Shown: positions 55,578 to 63,062 of the stretch, in pieces | How the letters are laid out: every line of letters starts with the position of its first letter | Numbering within the stretch: position 1 is the first letter of the stretch | Origin: Pantoea piersonii | GTDB lineage: Bacteria > Pseudomonadota > Gammaproteobacteria > Enterobacterales > Enterobacteriaceae | Direction: 5' to 3' | Assembly (NCBI RefSeq): GCF_003612015.1 | Contig: NZ_RARB01000002.1 | Span: 373,590-437,589, forward strand | Length of the DNA: 64,000 nucleotides | Notes under the pieces: model-generated | The model's database searches: none | The model's input: the letters and a program-made list of their open reading frames with translations, nothing else | Told to the model about the DNA's origin: nothing | Translations under genes and position numbers: made by a program

Positions 55578-55820
55578 TTAAAAACACACGGCGGAAACAG
55601 GACTGGTGAACTCCAGCACTTCATCAGCAATCCACCCATTAGCGTAGGCTACCCTAACCGGGTCGCCGCCTTGTTCGTCAATCTCAGCGACATGATCTCC
55701 GTCAATAATGACCACCGAACAGTCACCGCCAGCGTAAAATCGCAAGCGAGGAGGGCAGGCAGCCAAAACTTTATTAGCCCTCTTTAGCCAGGCCTTTTCT
55801 TCTTTATTCAGGACCATCAC
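55578..55820 (-). CDS. Phage protein, unknown (MVLNKEEKAWLK type)
   Basis: 80 aa. The N-terminus VLNKEEKAWLKRANKVLAAC followed by PPRLRFYAGGD is common to a group of enterophage early proteins of unknown role. ATGA overlap with the gene upstream. Confidence 0.72.
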   Translation of the reverse strand: MMVLNKEEKAWLKRANKVLAACPPRLRFYAGGDCSVVIIDGDHVAEIDEQGGDPVRVAYANGWIADEVLEFTSPVSAVCF

Positions 55821-56074
55821 TCCTCCACCTGGTGACCGGCCGCGCGGATTGCTTCAATCCACTTCGCGTCATGCTCATGTATGGCGTCACGCACCCACCC
55901 GATGCACTTCGTGGCGGGGCGCTTCACAGGCTGAGGCGCGGTGGCGTTCAGAGCATCAACAGCCAGCAGAACATCCTGCGCGTATGCCGCGTTATGCCAT
56001 TTCAGATTCTCTGCGATTTGATTCAGACGCCCAATCAGCGCCTTTCTCTGCTCTTCCGTAAATGTCTGCATCAT
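55817..56074 (-). CDS. Phage protein, unknown
   Basis: 85 aa, N-terminal helix (FTEEQRKALIGRLNQIAENL) and C-terminal GWVRDAIHEHDAKWIEAI. Its ATGATG start overlaps the stop of the preceding gene by 4 bases. Confidence 0.68.
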   Translation of the reverse strand: MMQTFTEEQRKALIGRLNQIAENLKWHNAAYAQDVLLAVDALNATAPQPVKRPATKCIGWVRDAIHEHDAKWIEAIRAAGHQVEE

Positions 56075-56352
56075 GAGGCCTCTGAAGTAGGGTTGTACTC
56101 TTCGCCGTCGCGCCAGAAAATCGGGCGAATGTCCTTTAAAAGCCGTTCGTTAGGTATGCGCTTTCCATCCTGAACAGAGAAGACCTTTACAAAGATGCGA
56201 TGATAAGCGCCGTCGCCCTCCAGATGCGGCCATATCTTAAAGCCTGACACCTCACGACGTTCCCAACTGTTCGAGCTTGCCAGGTGGATCAGAACTTCGT
56301 CGCCTACCTCTGGCAACTGACGGCCATCCCAGACTTTTTTAGCTCCCATCAC
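56071..56352 (-). CDS. Phage protein, unknown, beta-rich
   Basis: 93 aa with LPEVGDEVLIHLASSNSWER and HRIFVKVFSVQDGKRIPNER, which look like a small beta-barrel. Overlaps neighbours at both ends (ATGA). No family recognised. Confidence 0.68.
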   Translation of the reverse strand: MMGAKKVWDGRQLPEVGDEVLIHLASSNSWERREVSGFKIWPHLEGDGAYHRIFVKVFSVQDGKRIPNERLLKDIRPIFWRDGEEYNPTSEAS

Positions 56353-57011
56353 TCACCCTCCACGCGCTTGGTGGTCCATGAAACAGAATGTTCGGCAGTT
56401 AATGAGAAAGAATGTCCGCACTCATCGCATTCATGAGACTCATCATCAGCATCGTAACTTTCATCTGTGCAAATCTCCGCGCTGCACCATGGGCACTTGG
56501 CCGAGTCAGCATGATAGAAATCCCATTCATCGAAATCTTCATCAGGGACTATTCTTGCCAACGCCTCAGAACGTTTTTCGGCTTCTCTGGCTTCGTGGCA
56601 TGTATGGCACATCCATCCCCATATACCGTTGTCATCACACGAACCCCATACCGCACCACCTTTATCCCACTCACTACGAGGAGGCGTTTTAGTTGCTTCA
56701 TCGCGCTTAACTTTGCAGCACTGGCAACGGTCGTGCTCATCGCAAACCACGTATGACATTCTTTCGCCATTCTGATTGCAGTGACCACAGCCATTAACCC
56801 ACATCCACTTACCTTCAATTTCGAGTGCGTAGTGATGTCTTTCGCTTGGTTTAATAGAAAAGTCACATGCTTGGATTTCTTTTCCGCCCCTAACGATGCG
56901 AAGACCGAATTGTTGAATACTGCCATTACGGATGCGCTCAATGCCTGGCTTTAAGCGTAAGTCCAAAATTGGCCCGAGGATGATTTCACCTTTATTCGTT
57001 CTTTCCATCAC
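56349..57011 (-). CDS. Cys-rich multi-zinc-site phage protein
   Basis: 220 aa with about six CxxC knuckles in order: CGHC, CDEHDRCQCC, CHTCH, CPWC and CDECGHSF, the last resembling a zinc ribbon with SFSLTAEH. The N-terminal 80 residues lack cysteines. Likely a structural metal-binding protein that contacts nucleic acid or protein; role unknown. Start MMERTNKG overlaps the preceding gene. Confidence 0.72.
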   Translation of the reverse strand: MMERTNKGEIILGPILDLRLKPGIERIRNGSIQQFGLRIVRGGKEIQACDFSIKPSERHHYALEIEGKWMWVNGCGHCNQNGERMSYVVCDEHDRCQCCKVKRDEATKTPPRSEWDKGGAVWGSCDDNGIWGWMCHTCHEAREAEKRSEALARIVPDEDFDEWDFYHADSAKCPWCSAEICTDESYDADDESHECDECGHSFSLTAEHSVSWTTKRVEGE

Positions 57012-57628
57012 TCACCATCCTTACCGGCGCTGGCGCGCTCAGCCAAAATTTCAGCCTTCTGCTCGGCTGCCAGAATGTCATCAGATACGATCGCCGCAGC
57101 TTTGCCTCCTGACCATGAGATAGGCGAGCTTTCTCGGATGGCCTTATTCAGTGCTTCCGCTGCCTGCCAGATCGCTTCGGGAATATCATGATGGTCGCCG
57201 CCGTCAGGGATAATCTCTTCGCAATGATCAATCATGTCGATTTCGCGTGGGTAATTCGGCTCGCAGATAAGCAGCTGTAGCTCACTCGGCAGAACGTTAT
57301 TTTCCCAGCAATGATCCGCAAGGGATTCAACGTCGAAAAAGTAGGTGTCATCGTCGAAGATAACGAGCGGTTCGCCTGACCAAGCTTTTCTTTCCAGAGA
57401 GGCGAAGTATTTCTGACGATTTTCTGAATGGCACTTTTCACAATAACCATTCGTTTCGCGAGAGCCGTGTTCGGGATTGTTCGGACAGATGCGGTGCGTG
57501 CTACCGGCGTAGCGCGCCATGTCTTCGTCTTTACCCCAAAAACGACCGTTGCGATCAACCCATCCCGTAATCGTCTGAATGCTTGCTGCCTCCGGCGATT
57601 CGTACATAACTACGATCTGCTCTTTCAT
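57008..57628 (-). CDS. Phage protein with a zinc-finger-like segment, unknown
   Basis: 206 aa. The N-terminal part TGWVDRNGRFWGKDEDMARY is followed by CPNNPEHGSRETNGYCEKC, a C-x(17)-CxxC possible zinc site, then an acidic helical region. Overlaps the next gene by 4 bases. No family recognised. Confidence 0.7.
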   Translation of the reverse strand: MKEQIVVMYESPEAASIQTITGWVDRNGRFWGKDEDMARYAGSTHRICPNNPEHGSRETNGYCEKCHSENRQKYFASLERKAWSGEPLVIFDDDTYFFDVESLADHCWENNVLPSELQLLICEPNYPREIDMIDHCEEIIPDGGDHHDIPEAIWQAAEALNKAIRESSPISWSGGKAAAIVSDDILAAEQKAEILAERASAGKDGE

Positions 57629-58167
57629 TTCGACTCCTCCTGACCACTGCGCAGCTGCCCGGCGAACTGTTCTGCATCAAGCATCAAACGCTCCAGGGTG
57701 ATGGTGCTTTCCAGATCGCCGGCGGCTGCCAGCTGCTTACTGGCGAACATGATGATGCCTTCGGCGCGCTGCTGGTTGATGATGTCGTCAGTGAATGGGG
57801 TTTTCATGCGACATACGGCGGTTTCAATCTTTCCAAATGTTTGGCTGCCGATTTCGCTAGACCCTAATGTCCTGAGGAATTTCAGAATCTGCTTTGGAAA
57901 CTCCTTCAACGCGTCATTCTCAGCCGCCAGCGCATCCAGCTTTTGCTGTTGCTCTGTCAGTTTTTCTTCAGCTGTCCAGGCTCTATTTTTCCAGCTCTCT
58001 TTAACAGACTTGGCGGCTTCCAGCTTAGCTTCTGCTGTATCCAGCTTTTGCTGCAGGGCGGCGAATTTCCGTACCAAATATGCAGCCAGATTCTCGCCAA
58101 CGAGAATATCTGACGGTAGGCACTTACCGGCCAGCAGGCCGCGCATTTCGTTTTCAGTGATTTTCAC
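57625..58167 (-). CDS. Coiled-coil phage protein, unknown (GTG start)
   Basis: 180 aa. Residues about 25-90 are a coiled coil (KFAALQQKLDTAEAKLEAAK; TEEKLTEQQQKLDALAAEND type). GTG at 58167 has a perfect AGGAGG 6 bases upstream and starts VKITENEMRGLLAG, so it is preferred to the longer frame to 58320. Overlaps the upstream gene by 14 bases. Confidence 0.72.
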   Translation of the reverse strand: MKITENEMRGLLAGKCLPSDILVGENLAAYLVRKFAALQQKLDTAEAKLEAAKSVKESWKNRAWTAEEKLTEQQQKLDALAAENDALKEFPKQILKFLRTLGSSEIGSQTFGKIETAVCRMKTPFTDDIINQQRAEGIIMFASKQLAAAGDLESTITLERLMLDAEQFAGQLRSGQEESK

Positions 58168-58324
58168 GAGAAACCTCCTTCTGCTGCTCCCATGCCTTTT
58201 GCATAAACTCTTCGCTGAACTCCATTTCTGGTGCCTGCTCGAAAACGATATAGGCTTCTTCCTGGCAGTTAGTGCAGTAGCCGGAAACTTTACGGCAACC
58301 GCAGTTATCGCAATGTCCACTCAT
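58154..58324 (-). CDS. Small zinc-knuckle phage protein
   Basis: 56 aa. MSGHCDNCGCRKVSGYCTNC gives two CxxC pairs, followed by an acidic helix. AGGAG lies 6 bases before ATG 58324, better placed than for the upstream ATGs at 58330 and 58342. Confidence 0.72.
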   Translation of the reverse strand: MSGHCDNCGCRKVSGYCTNCQEEAYIVFEQAPEMEFSEEFMQKAWEQQKEVSRENH

Positions 58325-58353
58325 CTTCATCTCCTGCGCCAATGACGGCGAAT

Positions 58354-58752
58354 TTATTCCAGACAGCCGGGATACCAGCCGCGGCTAATGAGCCGGGCGC
58401 GCTTCTCAGCTGCGATGATGTTCTGCTGACGCTTGTCCTCGCCGCGTTCTGCGAATGAGCGGCGGCTGACAATCATGGTTTCGGGATGGGAGCGCGTGAT
58501 GCGCCGGGTGCTAACCAGCGTGTAAGTGAAGTCGGTGCAGCCATCGACCGGCACAGGCTTACTGGCTTCGATAACGACAGTTTTGCCGCGCAGACAGCCG
58601 CGCATCAGTCCGTTAAACTCGCCGAGCGTCATATGAAAAAGGGCGCTTAATTCGCGCCCTGTACGTGGTCCCTTAGAAAGTTGCCATGCGACCTTTTCCT
58701 TAAAGCCGCTGTTGGGGTGGGTGTTACGACGATACTGTGCGAGCTTACGCAT
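58354..58752 (-). CDS. Phage protein with winged-helix-like segment, unknown
   Basis: 132 aa. A region resembling a winged helix (LSKGPRTGRELSALFHMTLG; EFNGLMRGCLRGKTVVIEAS) and an Arg-rich C-terminus (RRSFAERGEDKRQQNIIAAE). ATG 58752 overlaps the recT stop by 8 bases; the frame extends upstream over recT but that part is shadow. DNA binding is plausible. Confidence 0.72.
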   Translation of the reverse strand: MRKLAQYRRNTHPNSGFKEKVAWQLSKGPRTGRELSALFHMTLGEFNGLMRGCLRGKTVVIEASKPVPVDGCTDFTYTLVSTRRITRSHPETMIVSRRSFAERGEDKRQQNIIAAEKRARLISRGWYPGCLE

Positions 58753-59695
58753 TGGCGGCCCCGTCCTCGTCCAGCTCTGCTTTGCGAAGCAGGTAAACAT
58801 CAGTGGCTTTTTCAAGTGTGTCAGCCTCGTTCGCAAGCATGCGTGCCGCGTATTTGTAGCAGCGGTCCAGACCGGCAACGTTTTCCGCTTCAGCTGCAGC
58901 GGTAGTGAAATCGGCAAGCAACTCATCCGGCGTGCGCGCTGCGGTGGTGGTGGTTGGTTCCGGGTTCACCTGGCGTTCCTGCTTCGGTTCTTCAGATTTG
59001 CTGTTAATCAGGTTGTTCAGATCTGCGCGGCTGCGCGCCGGGGTGACGTCGCGTTCCGTGCGCTGCGCTGGCTCAAACTCATCAGGGGTGTAAACGCCGA
59101 GGATGACGTCAGGACAGTGGAGGCGTGCCCAGCGCTTAACAGCCAGGTAAGCAAGCTGCTGCTTCGGATCGCTGGCCCACAGCGTTGAATTCCGCACCTG
59201 GGCTTGTGAAAGCAGAAGCTGCAGAACGCGAGGCTCATCCTCGCCTTTCATTGTCGCCCAGACCTGAATCCCGCAGCCCGCTTCGTCAGCCAGAGACCAT
59301 CCGGGAGCAATGTATTTGGTGCCCTTTTGAGAGGTCTTTTCTACAAACTTACCGATAACTTTCTCCCACGGACCGAACCACTCATAGTGAATTCGGTCTT
59401 TTGTCGGAGCCATTGAGTTAATGACGGCGTTTACCAGCTGTGCTTCATAGCCCAGCGTGCCGTTAATGATGTGCGTTTTTTGCGCCACTGCATAAGGGTT
59501 CATACCCCATTGCGCTGCCTGCAGGGCTACAGCCATGCAATCAGCAGGACTACCGGCAAGATGAGCAGGAACTGTCGCTCTTCCCTTAGCCATGACATCG
59601 GCAAATGCCTGAAGCTTTTGCAGACCGCTAGGGCTGAAAATGGCCGCTTTGGTGTCGGCCTCGTTGACCGGCGCCGTGATAATTTCATTGTTCAT
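58745..59695 (-). CDS. recT: RecT single-strand annealing recombinase
   Basis: 316 aa. RecT-family core: SPADCMAVALQAAQWGMNPY, INGTLGYEAQLVNAVINS, WASDPKQQLAYLAVKRWARL and CPDVILGVYTPDE. The Thr/Glu-rich C-terminal 80 residues are variable. It anneals ssDNA left by the 5'-3' exonuclease encoded just upstream, with which it overlaps by 4 bases. Confidence 0.95.
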   Translation of the reverse strand: MNNEIITAPVNEADTKAAIFSPSGLQKLQAFADVMAKGRATVPAHLAGSPADCMAVALQAAQWGMNPYAVAQKTHIINGTLGYEAQLVNAVINSMAPTKDRIHYEWFGPWEKVIGKFVEKTSQKGTKYIAPGWSLADEAGCGIQVWATMKGEDEPRVLQLLLSQAQVRNSTLWASDPKQQLAYLAVKRWARLHCPDVILGVYTPDEFEPAQRTERDVTPARSRADLNNLINSKSEEPKQERQVNPEPTTTTAARTPDELLADFTTAAAEAENVAGLDRCYKYAARMLANEADTLEKATDVYLLRKAELDEDGAANA

Positions 59696-60510
59696 GCGTA
59701 ATCCTTTCTTTTGGCCCAGTCCGGGCGCGTGATTTCTTCAATGCCGCCCCAGTTACCGGTAAGCATGCATTCGTGATAGGTGGCCAGGTCGCGGCGAAAG
59801 AGGTCGTAGCCCACGGCAACGTCGTCCTCTTTCAGCTGGAAAGTGCGAACCGGGTACCGGCCGCAGTCGATCGACTCGCTGACGGCGATGAACACGAAAA
59901 GCGGGTACTCGCCGAAGTGCTTACTGAAGCCTTCGCGGTAGTAGGCGTCCTGAACGTGATAGCGGAACTCTTCAACGTGGCGGGCAAAGCGGGTCATATC
60001 AGCCACTTTTTTCACGTCGACGATGACCGGCTGGCCGGAAAGAAACTTGTCTGGCCGGATCCGGCAAAGCTCGCCGGTCTGCTCATCGTTCCAGTATATT
60101 GATGCCTCCTGATGGCCTTCAGCTTCCAGTAGCCAGCGCGCGGCCGGGTGGGCGAGGGCGCTGGCGCGCATAAGCTTCAGCTTGCGACCTTCTTCGGCGT
60201 CCATAACCGTCATACCCAGCCCGGCGCAGTCTTTCAAAAAAGCTTTTTCGTTCGCCTTTCCCTCGTTAGTGCGCCGGTTGAATTCTGGTGCCACGATGAA
60301 GCGGTTATCGAATTCTTCGGGCTCAAGCAGCAGGCAGTGGAGGGCGGTACCCATATCCAGTGCAGATTTCTTCTCTTCGTCCTCGGGCGCTTCTTTGCGC
60401 CATTGAAAGATGGCCGGGTTAATGGAGATATCGTCCAGCTGCGATTTGCTGATGCCGGGGCCGCGGTGGTAGTCCTCGTTGCTGATGTCGAAATAGATGC
60501 CAGGCTCCAT
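59692..60510 (-). CDS. RecE-like exonuclease (PD-(D/E)XK)
   Basis: 272 aa, corresponding to the C-terminal nuclease part of RecE (exonuclease VIII). The N-terminus YFDISNEDYHRGPGISKSQL, followed by GTALHCLLLEP and the active site CRIRPDKF...VIVDVKK, gives the PD-(D/E)XK residues. Degrades dsDNA 5'-3' to supply RecT. The ATG shares one base with the preceding stop (TGATG). Confidence 0.92.
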   Translation of the reverse strand: MEPGIYFDISNEDYHRGPGISKSQLDDISINPAIFQWRKEAPEDEEKKSALDMGTALHCLLLEPEEFDNRFIVAPEFNRRTNEGKANEKAFLKDCAGLGMTVMDAEEGRKLKLMRASALAHPAARWLLEAEGHQEASIYWNDEQTGELCRIRPDKFLSGQPVIVDVKKVADMTRFARHVEEFRYHVQDAYYREGFSKHFGEYPLFVFIAVSESIDCGRYPVRTFQLKEDDVAVGYDLFRRDLATYHECMLTGNWGGIEEITRPDWAKRKDYA

Positions 60511-60821
60511 CAGGCAGCCTCCATATTTCCGTGTCGCTGACAGTAAATCCCAATCGCCATTTCCCGCTTCGCGACTTTTACCATCGCATCACGCAGGAAA
60601 TGCTCGGCGGCTTCGTACTGCTCATCGTCTTCGTCGACCATCTCGACCGCGGGATAATCGAAATGCTTCGGCAGGAACTCGCACAGCTTCATCATCAGCG
60701 GGTTTATCTTGTGCTGGTCCATCATCGCGTCGACTTCTTCGCCGATGCGCTCTAAATCGGTCTCAGAGAGGTTTTTGATAATCTCTTCGACTTCCTGTTT
60801 TGCTCGCCATGAAAGTTTCAC
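60510..60821 (-). CDS. Phage recombination-region protein, unknown (GTG start)
   Basis: 103 aa, acidic and helical (AKQEVEEIIKNLSETDLERI; HFDYPAVEMVDEDDEQYEAA). GTG 60821 forms a GTGA overlap with the stop of the gene upstream and has GGAG 9 bases before it; the longer frame to 60860 lies inside that gene. Position before recE suggests an accessory of recombination. Confidence 0.7.
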   Translation of the reverse strand: MKLSWRAKQEVEEIIKNLSETDLERIGEEVDAMMDQHKINPLMMKLCEFLPKHFDYPAVEMVDEDDEQYEAAEHFLRDAMVKVAKREMAIGIYCQRHGNMEAA

Positions 60822-60931
60822 TGGTGCGCTCTCCGTAACAGCAGCATTGCCATAGCCCACTTGGCGCTGTCGCCGAACAGATGGGCCTCTCGTGAAAGCT
60901 CCTGCGCTTTCTGGAAATAGCGAATCTTCAT
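60818..60931 (-). CDS. 37-residue phage protein at the kil position
   Basis: MKIRYFQKAQELSREAHLFG, then a helix rich in Ala, Met, Leu and Arg, ending RRAHQ. The ATG overlaps the cIII stop (ATGA) and its stop overlaps the next gene (GTGA), so translation is coupled at both ends. In lambda the slot after cIII holds kil, but the sequence is not clearly Kil. Confidence 0.62.
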   Translation of the reverse strand: MKIRYFQKAQELSREAHLFGDSAKWAMAMLLLRRAHQ

Positions 60932-61065
60932 GGCTGGCCTCTCTGATTCAGGGTGTCGATAACAGAACGCAGCCCGGCGCGCAGGCGGCGGACAAGTCGG
61001 TCGAGTTGAGATTCTTTTAGCTGGACTGCGCCCACGATGGGGCAGCCCGCGAATGCGTAGTTCAT
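60928..61065 (-). CDS. cIII: Lysogenisation regulator CIII
   Basis: 45 aa. MNYAFAGCPIVGAVQLKESQ, then LDRLVRRLRAGLRSVIDTLN, follows lambda CIII (MQYAIAGWPVAGCPSESLLE, RITRKLRDGWKRLIDILN) almost position by position, including the amphipathic helix that inhibits FtsH. It would protect CII and favour lysogeny. RBS AAGGA. Smaller than lambda CIII because the C-terminal tail is missing. Confidence 0.85.
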   Translation of the reverse strand: MNYAFAGCPIVGAVQLKESQLDRLVRRLRAGLRSVIDTLNQRGQP

Positions 61066-61094
61066 CGTGGGTTCCTTAATTCGATTAAGTGAGT

Positions 61095-61128
61095 TAAAAA
61101 AATGGCCCCTGCAGGAATGCAGGAGCCA
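61095..61128 (-). terminator. Strong terminator upstream of cIII in the leftward operon
   Basis: On the minus strand GGCTCCTGCA / TGCAGGGGCC (one T-G pair) with a TTCC loop, then ATTTTTTT. It stands between the early small genes and cIII, like lambda tL terminators overcome by N. Confidence 0.88.
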
Positions 61129-61209
61129 AAAGCGCAAATCTCTCGTAACGTCATTACGCGTCTGGTGCGAATGCACCGTCATGACCTGTCGCAACAGGCC
61201 ATTGCGGTC

Positions 61210-61431
61210 TCACTCTATACGGCGCGCTGCGATCATTGCGTCGGCTACGCTGTATGCACGCCGAGCATGTCGCTCAGCGTCCCAAGTGGAATATGCCGGG
61301 TCGGGTAACGATGCCTGAATAGCCTTGGCTGCGAAGTAGTCGCGCAGCGTCATCCCGAATTCAACCTGGTTCCATTCGGTGCCGTCATGTGGCACAAAAG
61401 GAAACGCACATCCGCCAGTTTCTTTGCTCAT
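61210..61431 (-). CDS. Phage protein, MTLRDYFAAKA family
   Basis: 73 aa. GGCAFPFVPHDGTEWNQVEF and GMTLRDYFAAKAIQASL are typical of a widespread small phage family of unknown function. GGAGAG upstream of the ATG. Confidence 0.78.
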   Translation of the reverse strand: MSKETGGCAFPFVPHDGTEWNQVEFGMTLRDYFAAKAIQASLPDPAYSTWDAERHARRAYSVADAMIAARRIE

Positions 61432-61453
61432 CTCGCTCTCCTGAATTTGGGCG

Positions 61454-61476
61454 TAAAAAAAGCCGCTTATGCGGCC
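61454..61476 (-). terminator. Terminator in the leftward operon, after the second gene
   Basis: On the minus strand GCCGC-ATAA-GCGGC followed by seven T, at the stop codon of the gene beginning at 61634. Confidence 0.82.
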
Positions 61477-61634
61477 TATCTTTTGATGTTTCTCGCACTA
61501 CGTAAAAAGTGAGTCACTCCGGCAACATCACCTTGCTGCGCGCGACGCTTCGCAAATTGTCGCTGACGACGACGCCAGCGACGCTTATCTCCGGCAAGCC
61601 GTTTTGAAATAGTGTCTTTTAATTCAATGCTCAT
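61476..61634 (-). CDS. Small basic phage protein, unknown
   Basis: 52 aa, very basic (KRLAGDKRRWRRRQRQFAKR). GAGGTAAGG precedes ATG 61634. It is 7 bp after the N-like gene. Probably binds nucleic acid; no family recognised. Confidence 0.65.
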   Translation of the reverse strand: MSIELKDTISKRLAGDKRRWRRRQRQFAKRRAQQGDVAGVTHFLRSARNIKR

Positions 61635-61641
61635 CCTTACC

Positions 61642-61806
61642 TCACTTAATGATGTGCGTTGCGTCTTTGCGAACCTTGCGGTTACCCGCGTTATAAAGCG
61701 GATCAATGCTGCCGCCACGATAGTTAGCACCCGTTGCAGCTAAAATGCTGCGTTCATCGGCCCGTCGCGCATGACGACGCGCCCGGCAACGTTCTCTTGC
61801 GTTCAT
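61642..61806 (-). CDS. N: Mini N-type antitermination protein (candidate)
   Basis: 54 aa, first gene after pL and nutL, the position of N in lambda. The N-terminal arginine-rich motif (NARERCRARRHARRADER) resembles the boxB-binding motif of lambda N (DAQTRRRERRAEK), and the C-terminus (PLYNAGNRKVRK) resembles the end of P22 N as I remember it (ALYAAGHRKSKQ). It is about half the length of known N proteins, so the NusA- and RNAP-binding parts must be compressed or absent. AGAGAGGT precedes the ATG. Too short to appear in standard ORF calls. N-type function is inferred from motif plus position plus nut sites. Confidence 0.65.
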   Translation of the reverse strand: MNARERCRARRHARRADERSILAATGANYRGGSIDPLYNAGNRKVRKDATHIIK

Positions 61807-61873
61807 ATCGACCTCTCTTTGTCCGGCTCAGGCCGCTTGTAAAACGACCTGAAACTGACATTTTCCACACCAG

Positions 61874-61919
61874 ACGCCTTCTCGGCATAAGGTGGCACAA
61901 CACCAGATTGTTAAAGAGC
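61874..61919 (-). promoter_or_regulatory. nutL antitermination site (boxA and boxB)
   Basis: On the minus strand boxA GCTCTTTAACA (61919-61909) equals the enterobacterial rrn/phage consensus. After 20 bases comes boxB ATGCC-GAGAA-GGCGT (61888-61874), a 5-bp hairpin with a GNRA-like pentaloop as in lambda. About 55 nt after the pL start and 68 bp before the N-like gene. Confidence 0.75.
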
Positions 61920-61968
61920 TGCTATCCGTTTCGTACTGCTACAGCGTCCTGCTGATGTGTCTAAGGCT

Positions 61969-62009
61969 ACAGATAAAACTGTATTATCGTCAACAGGTAA
62001 AACTGTAAA
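61969..62009 (-). promoter_or_regulatory. Early leftward promoter pL with two operators
   Basis: On the minus strand -35 TTTACA (62009-62004), 17 bases, -10 TAATAC (61986-61981). Two repressor sites of the form ACAG-N6-CTGT overlap it: oL1 at 61969-61982 and oL2 at 61993-62006, centres 24 bp apart. They match the operators in the cI-cro gap. Confidence 0.8.
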
Positions 62010-62067
62010 AGTGGATATGAAATCGGTATGAATCTGTATTTGATACAAATTTATTTTTGTGAGGGCG

Positions 62068-62091
62068 TAAAAAAACCGCCTTTCGGCGGCT
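62068..62091 (-). terminator. Terminator of cI
   Basis: On the minus strand CCGCC-GAAA-GGCGG followed by seven T, 15 bp after the repressor stop. Confidence 0.88.
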
Positions 62092-62105
62092 TTTGAAGAA
62101 GGGGA

Positions 62106-62738
62106 TTATCGTTTCCTGCGGTAAATTCTGTGCTCGACCATGGTGCCAATGATCTGAATATGTCGTTCTGCGCTGTTCATTATCGGATAGTCATTGTTCA
62201 GCGGGATTAATTCAAAATGCTGCTGACCTTCATGTCCGACGAAAGTGGGCCGGTACTTTTTGAAGGTGGCCTCATGTTCGCCATTCTTAGCAACAACAAA
62301 CTCACCGGGCATCGGTTCCACTTCGGGGTCGACAATAATCACATCTCCTTCACGAAAATCAGGCTCCATAGAGTCCCCAATAATCCGCAAAGCAAAGGTG
62401 TACTGCGACCAGTCCATGTCTGTCATGACGTATTCGAAGCTGCCATCAAAGGCTTCTATAGGGCTTTTATGCGCTAAAGCGCCAGCCTGGACATAGCTTA
62501 CCAATGGAATCCTCCTTGTATTGACCTCGCTGACCGGGAGGATAACACCGCCATTCATAAGCCACGCTGGGTCACATCTTAATGCCTCTGCAATACCAAC
62601 GATATTACGAGGCTTGAGAGTCTTACCATCTTCAATACTAGCCCAGGACTGTTGTTTAATGCCCGCTTTTTCTGCCGACTCCGTTTGGGTCAGGCCAAGC
62701 TCTAACCTTCGTTTTTTAACGCGTTCTGCAAGGCTCAT
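62106..62738 (-). CDS. cI: Phage repressor CI (P22 C2-like, S24 autoprotease)
   Basis: 210 aa. N-terminal HTH (LGLTQTESAEKAGIKQQSWA), a linker with an Ala-Gly cleavage site at about 85-86 (VQAGAL), and a C-terminal S24 peptidase domain with catalytic Ser123 (GDSMEP) and a Lys near 160 (TFKKY). RecA-stimulated self-cleavage would induce the prophage. GGAGAGG precedes the ATG. It binds the ACAG-N6-CTGT sites at both early promoters. Confidence 0.95.
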   Translation of the reverse strand: MSLAERVKKRRLELGLTQTESAEKAGIKQQSWASIEDGKTLKPRNIVGIAEALRCDPAWLMNGGVILPVSEVNTRRIPLVSYVQAGALAHKSPIEAFDGSFEYVMTDMDWSQYTFALRIIGDSMEPDFREGDVIIVDPEVEPMPGEFVVAKNGEHEATFKKYRPTFVGHEGQQHFELIPLNNDYPIMNSAERHIQIIGTMVEHRIYRRKR

Positions 62739-62767
62739 AAATTCCTCTCCATTTGCCCTTAATCCTC

Positions 62768-62826
62768 ACAGGCAAACCTGTATTTGACAAACAGAAATAG
62801 CTGTTAGAGAATACAGATAAAACTGT
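62768..62826 (+). promoter_or_regulatory. Rightward operator region with three repressor sites and pR
   Basis: Sites ACAGGCAAACCTGT (62768-62781), ACAGAAATAGCTGT (62791-62804) and ACAGATAAAACTGT (62813-62826), centres 22-23 bp apart. pR: -35 TTGACA (62784-62789), 17 bases, -10 GAGAAT (62807-62812). The repressor promoter must lie on the other strand within the same region. Confidence 0.82.
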
Positions 62827-62839
62827 GGAGGTGAATAAA

Positions 62840-63055
62840 ATGACTACATTTTCTCAACGCCTCAAACAGAAGCGCCTGGAGTTGAATCTGACCCAGACGC
62901 AATTGGCTGAAATGGTTGGCATGAAACAGCAATCCATCCAGTCGATTGAAGCTGGCACCACCAAGCGAACCCGCTATCTGTTTGAGCTGGCTAACGCGCT
63001 TCAGTGCGAACCTACCTGGTTAATGTACGGACGCAACGTAATCAAAGCTGCTTAA
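62840..63055 (+). CDS. cro: Cro-type repressor
   Basis: 71 aa HTH_3 protein: [20 protein letters not shown] with recognition helix [18 protein letters not shown]. Its HTH is close to that of the adjacent CI, as expected if both read the same operators. GGAGGTG lies upstream of ATG 62840. First gene of the rightward operon; it would shut off cI during lytic growth. Confidence 0.9.
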   Translation: MTTFSQRLKQKRLELNLTQTQLAEMVGMKQQSIQSIEAGTTKRTRYLFELANALQCEPTWLMYGRNVIKAA

Positions 63056-63062
63056 GAAACAC

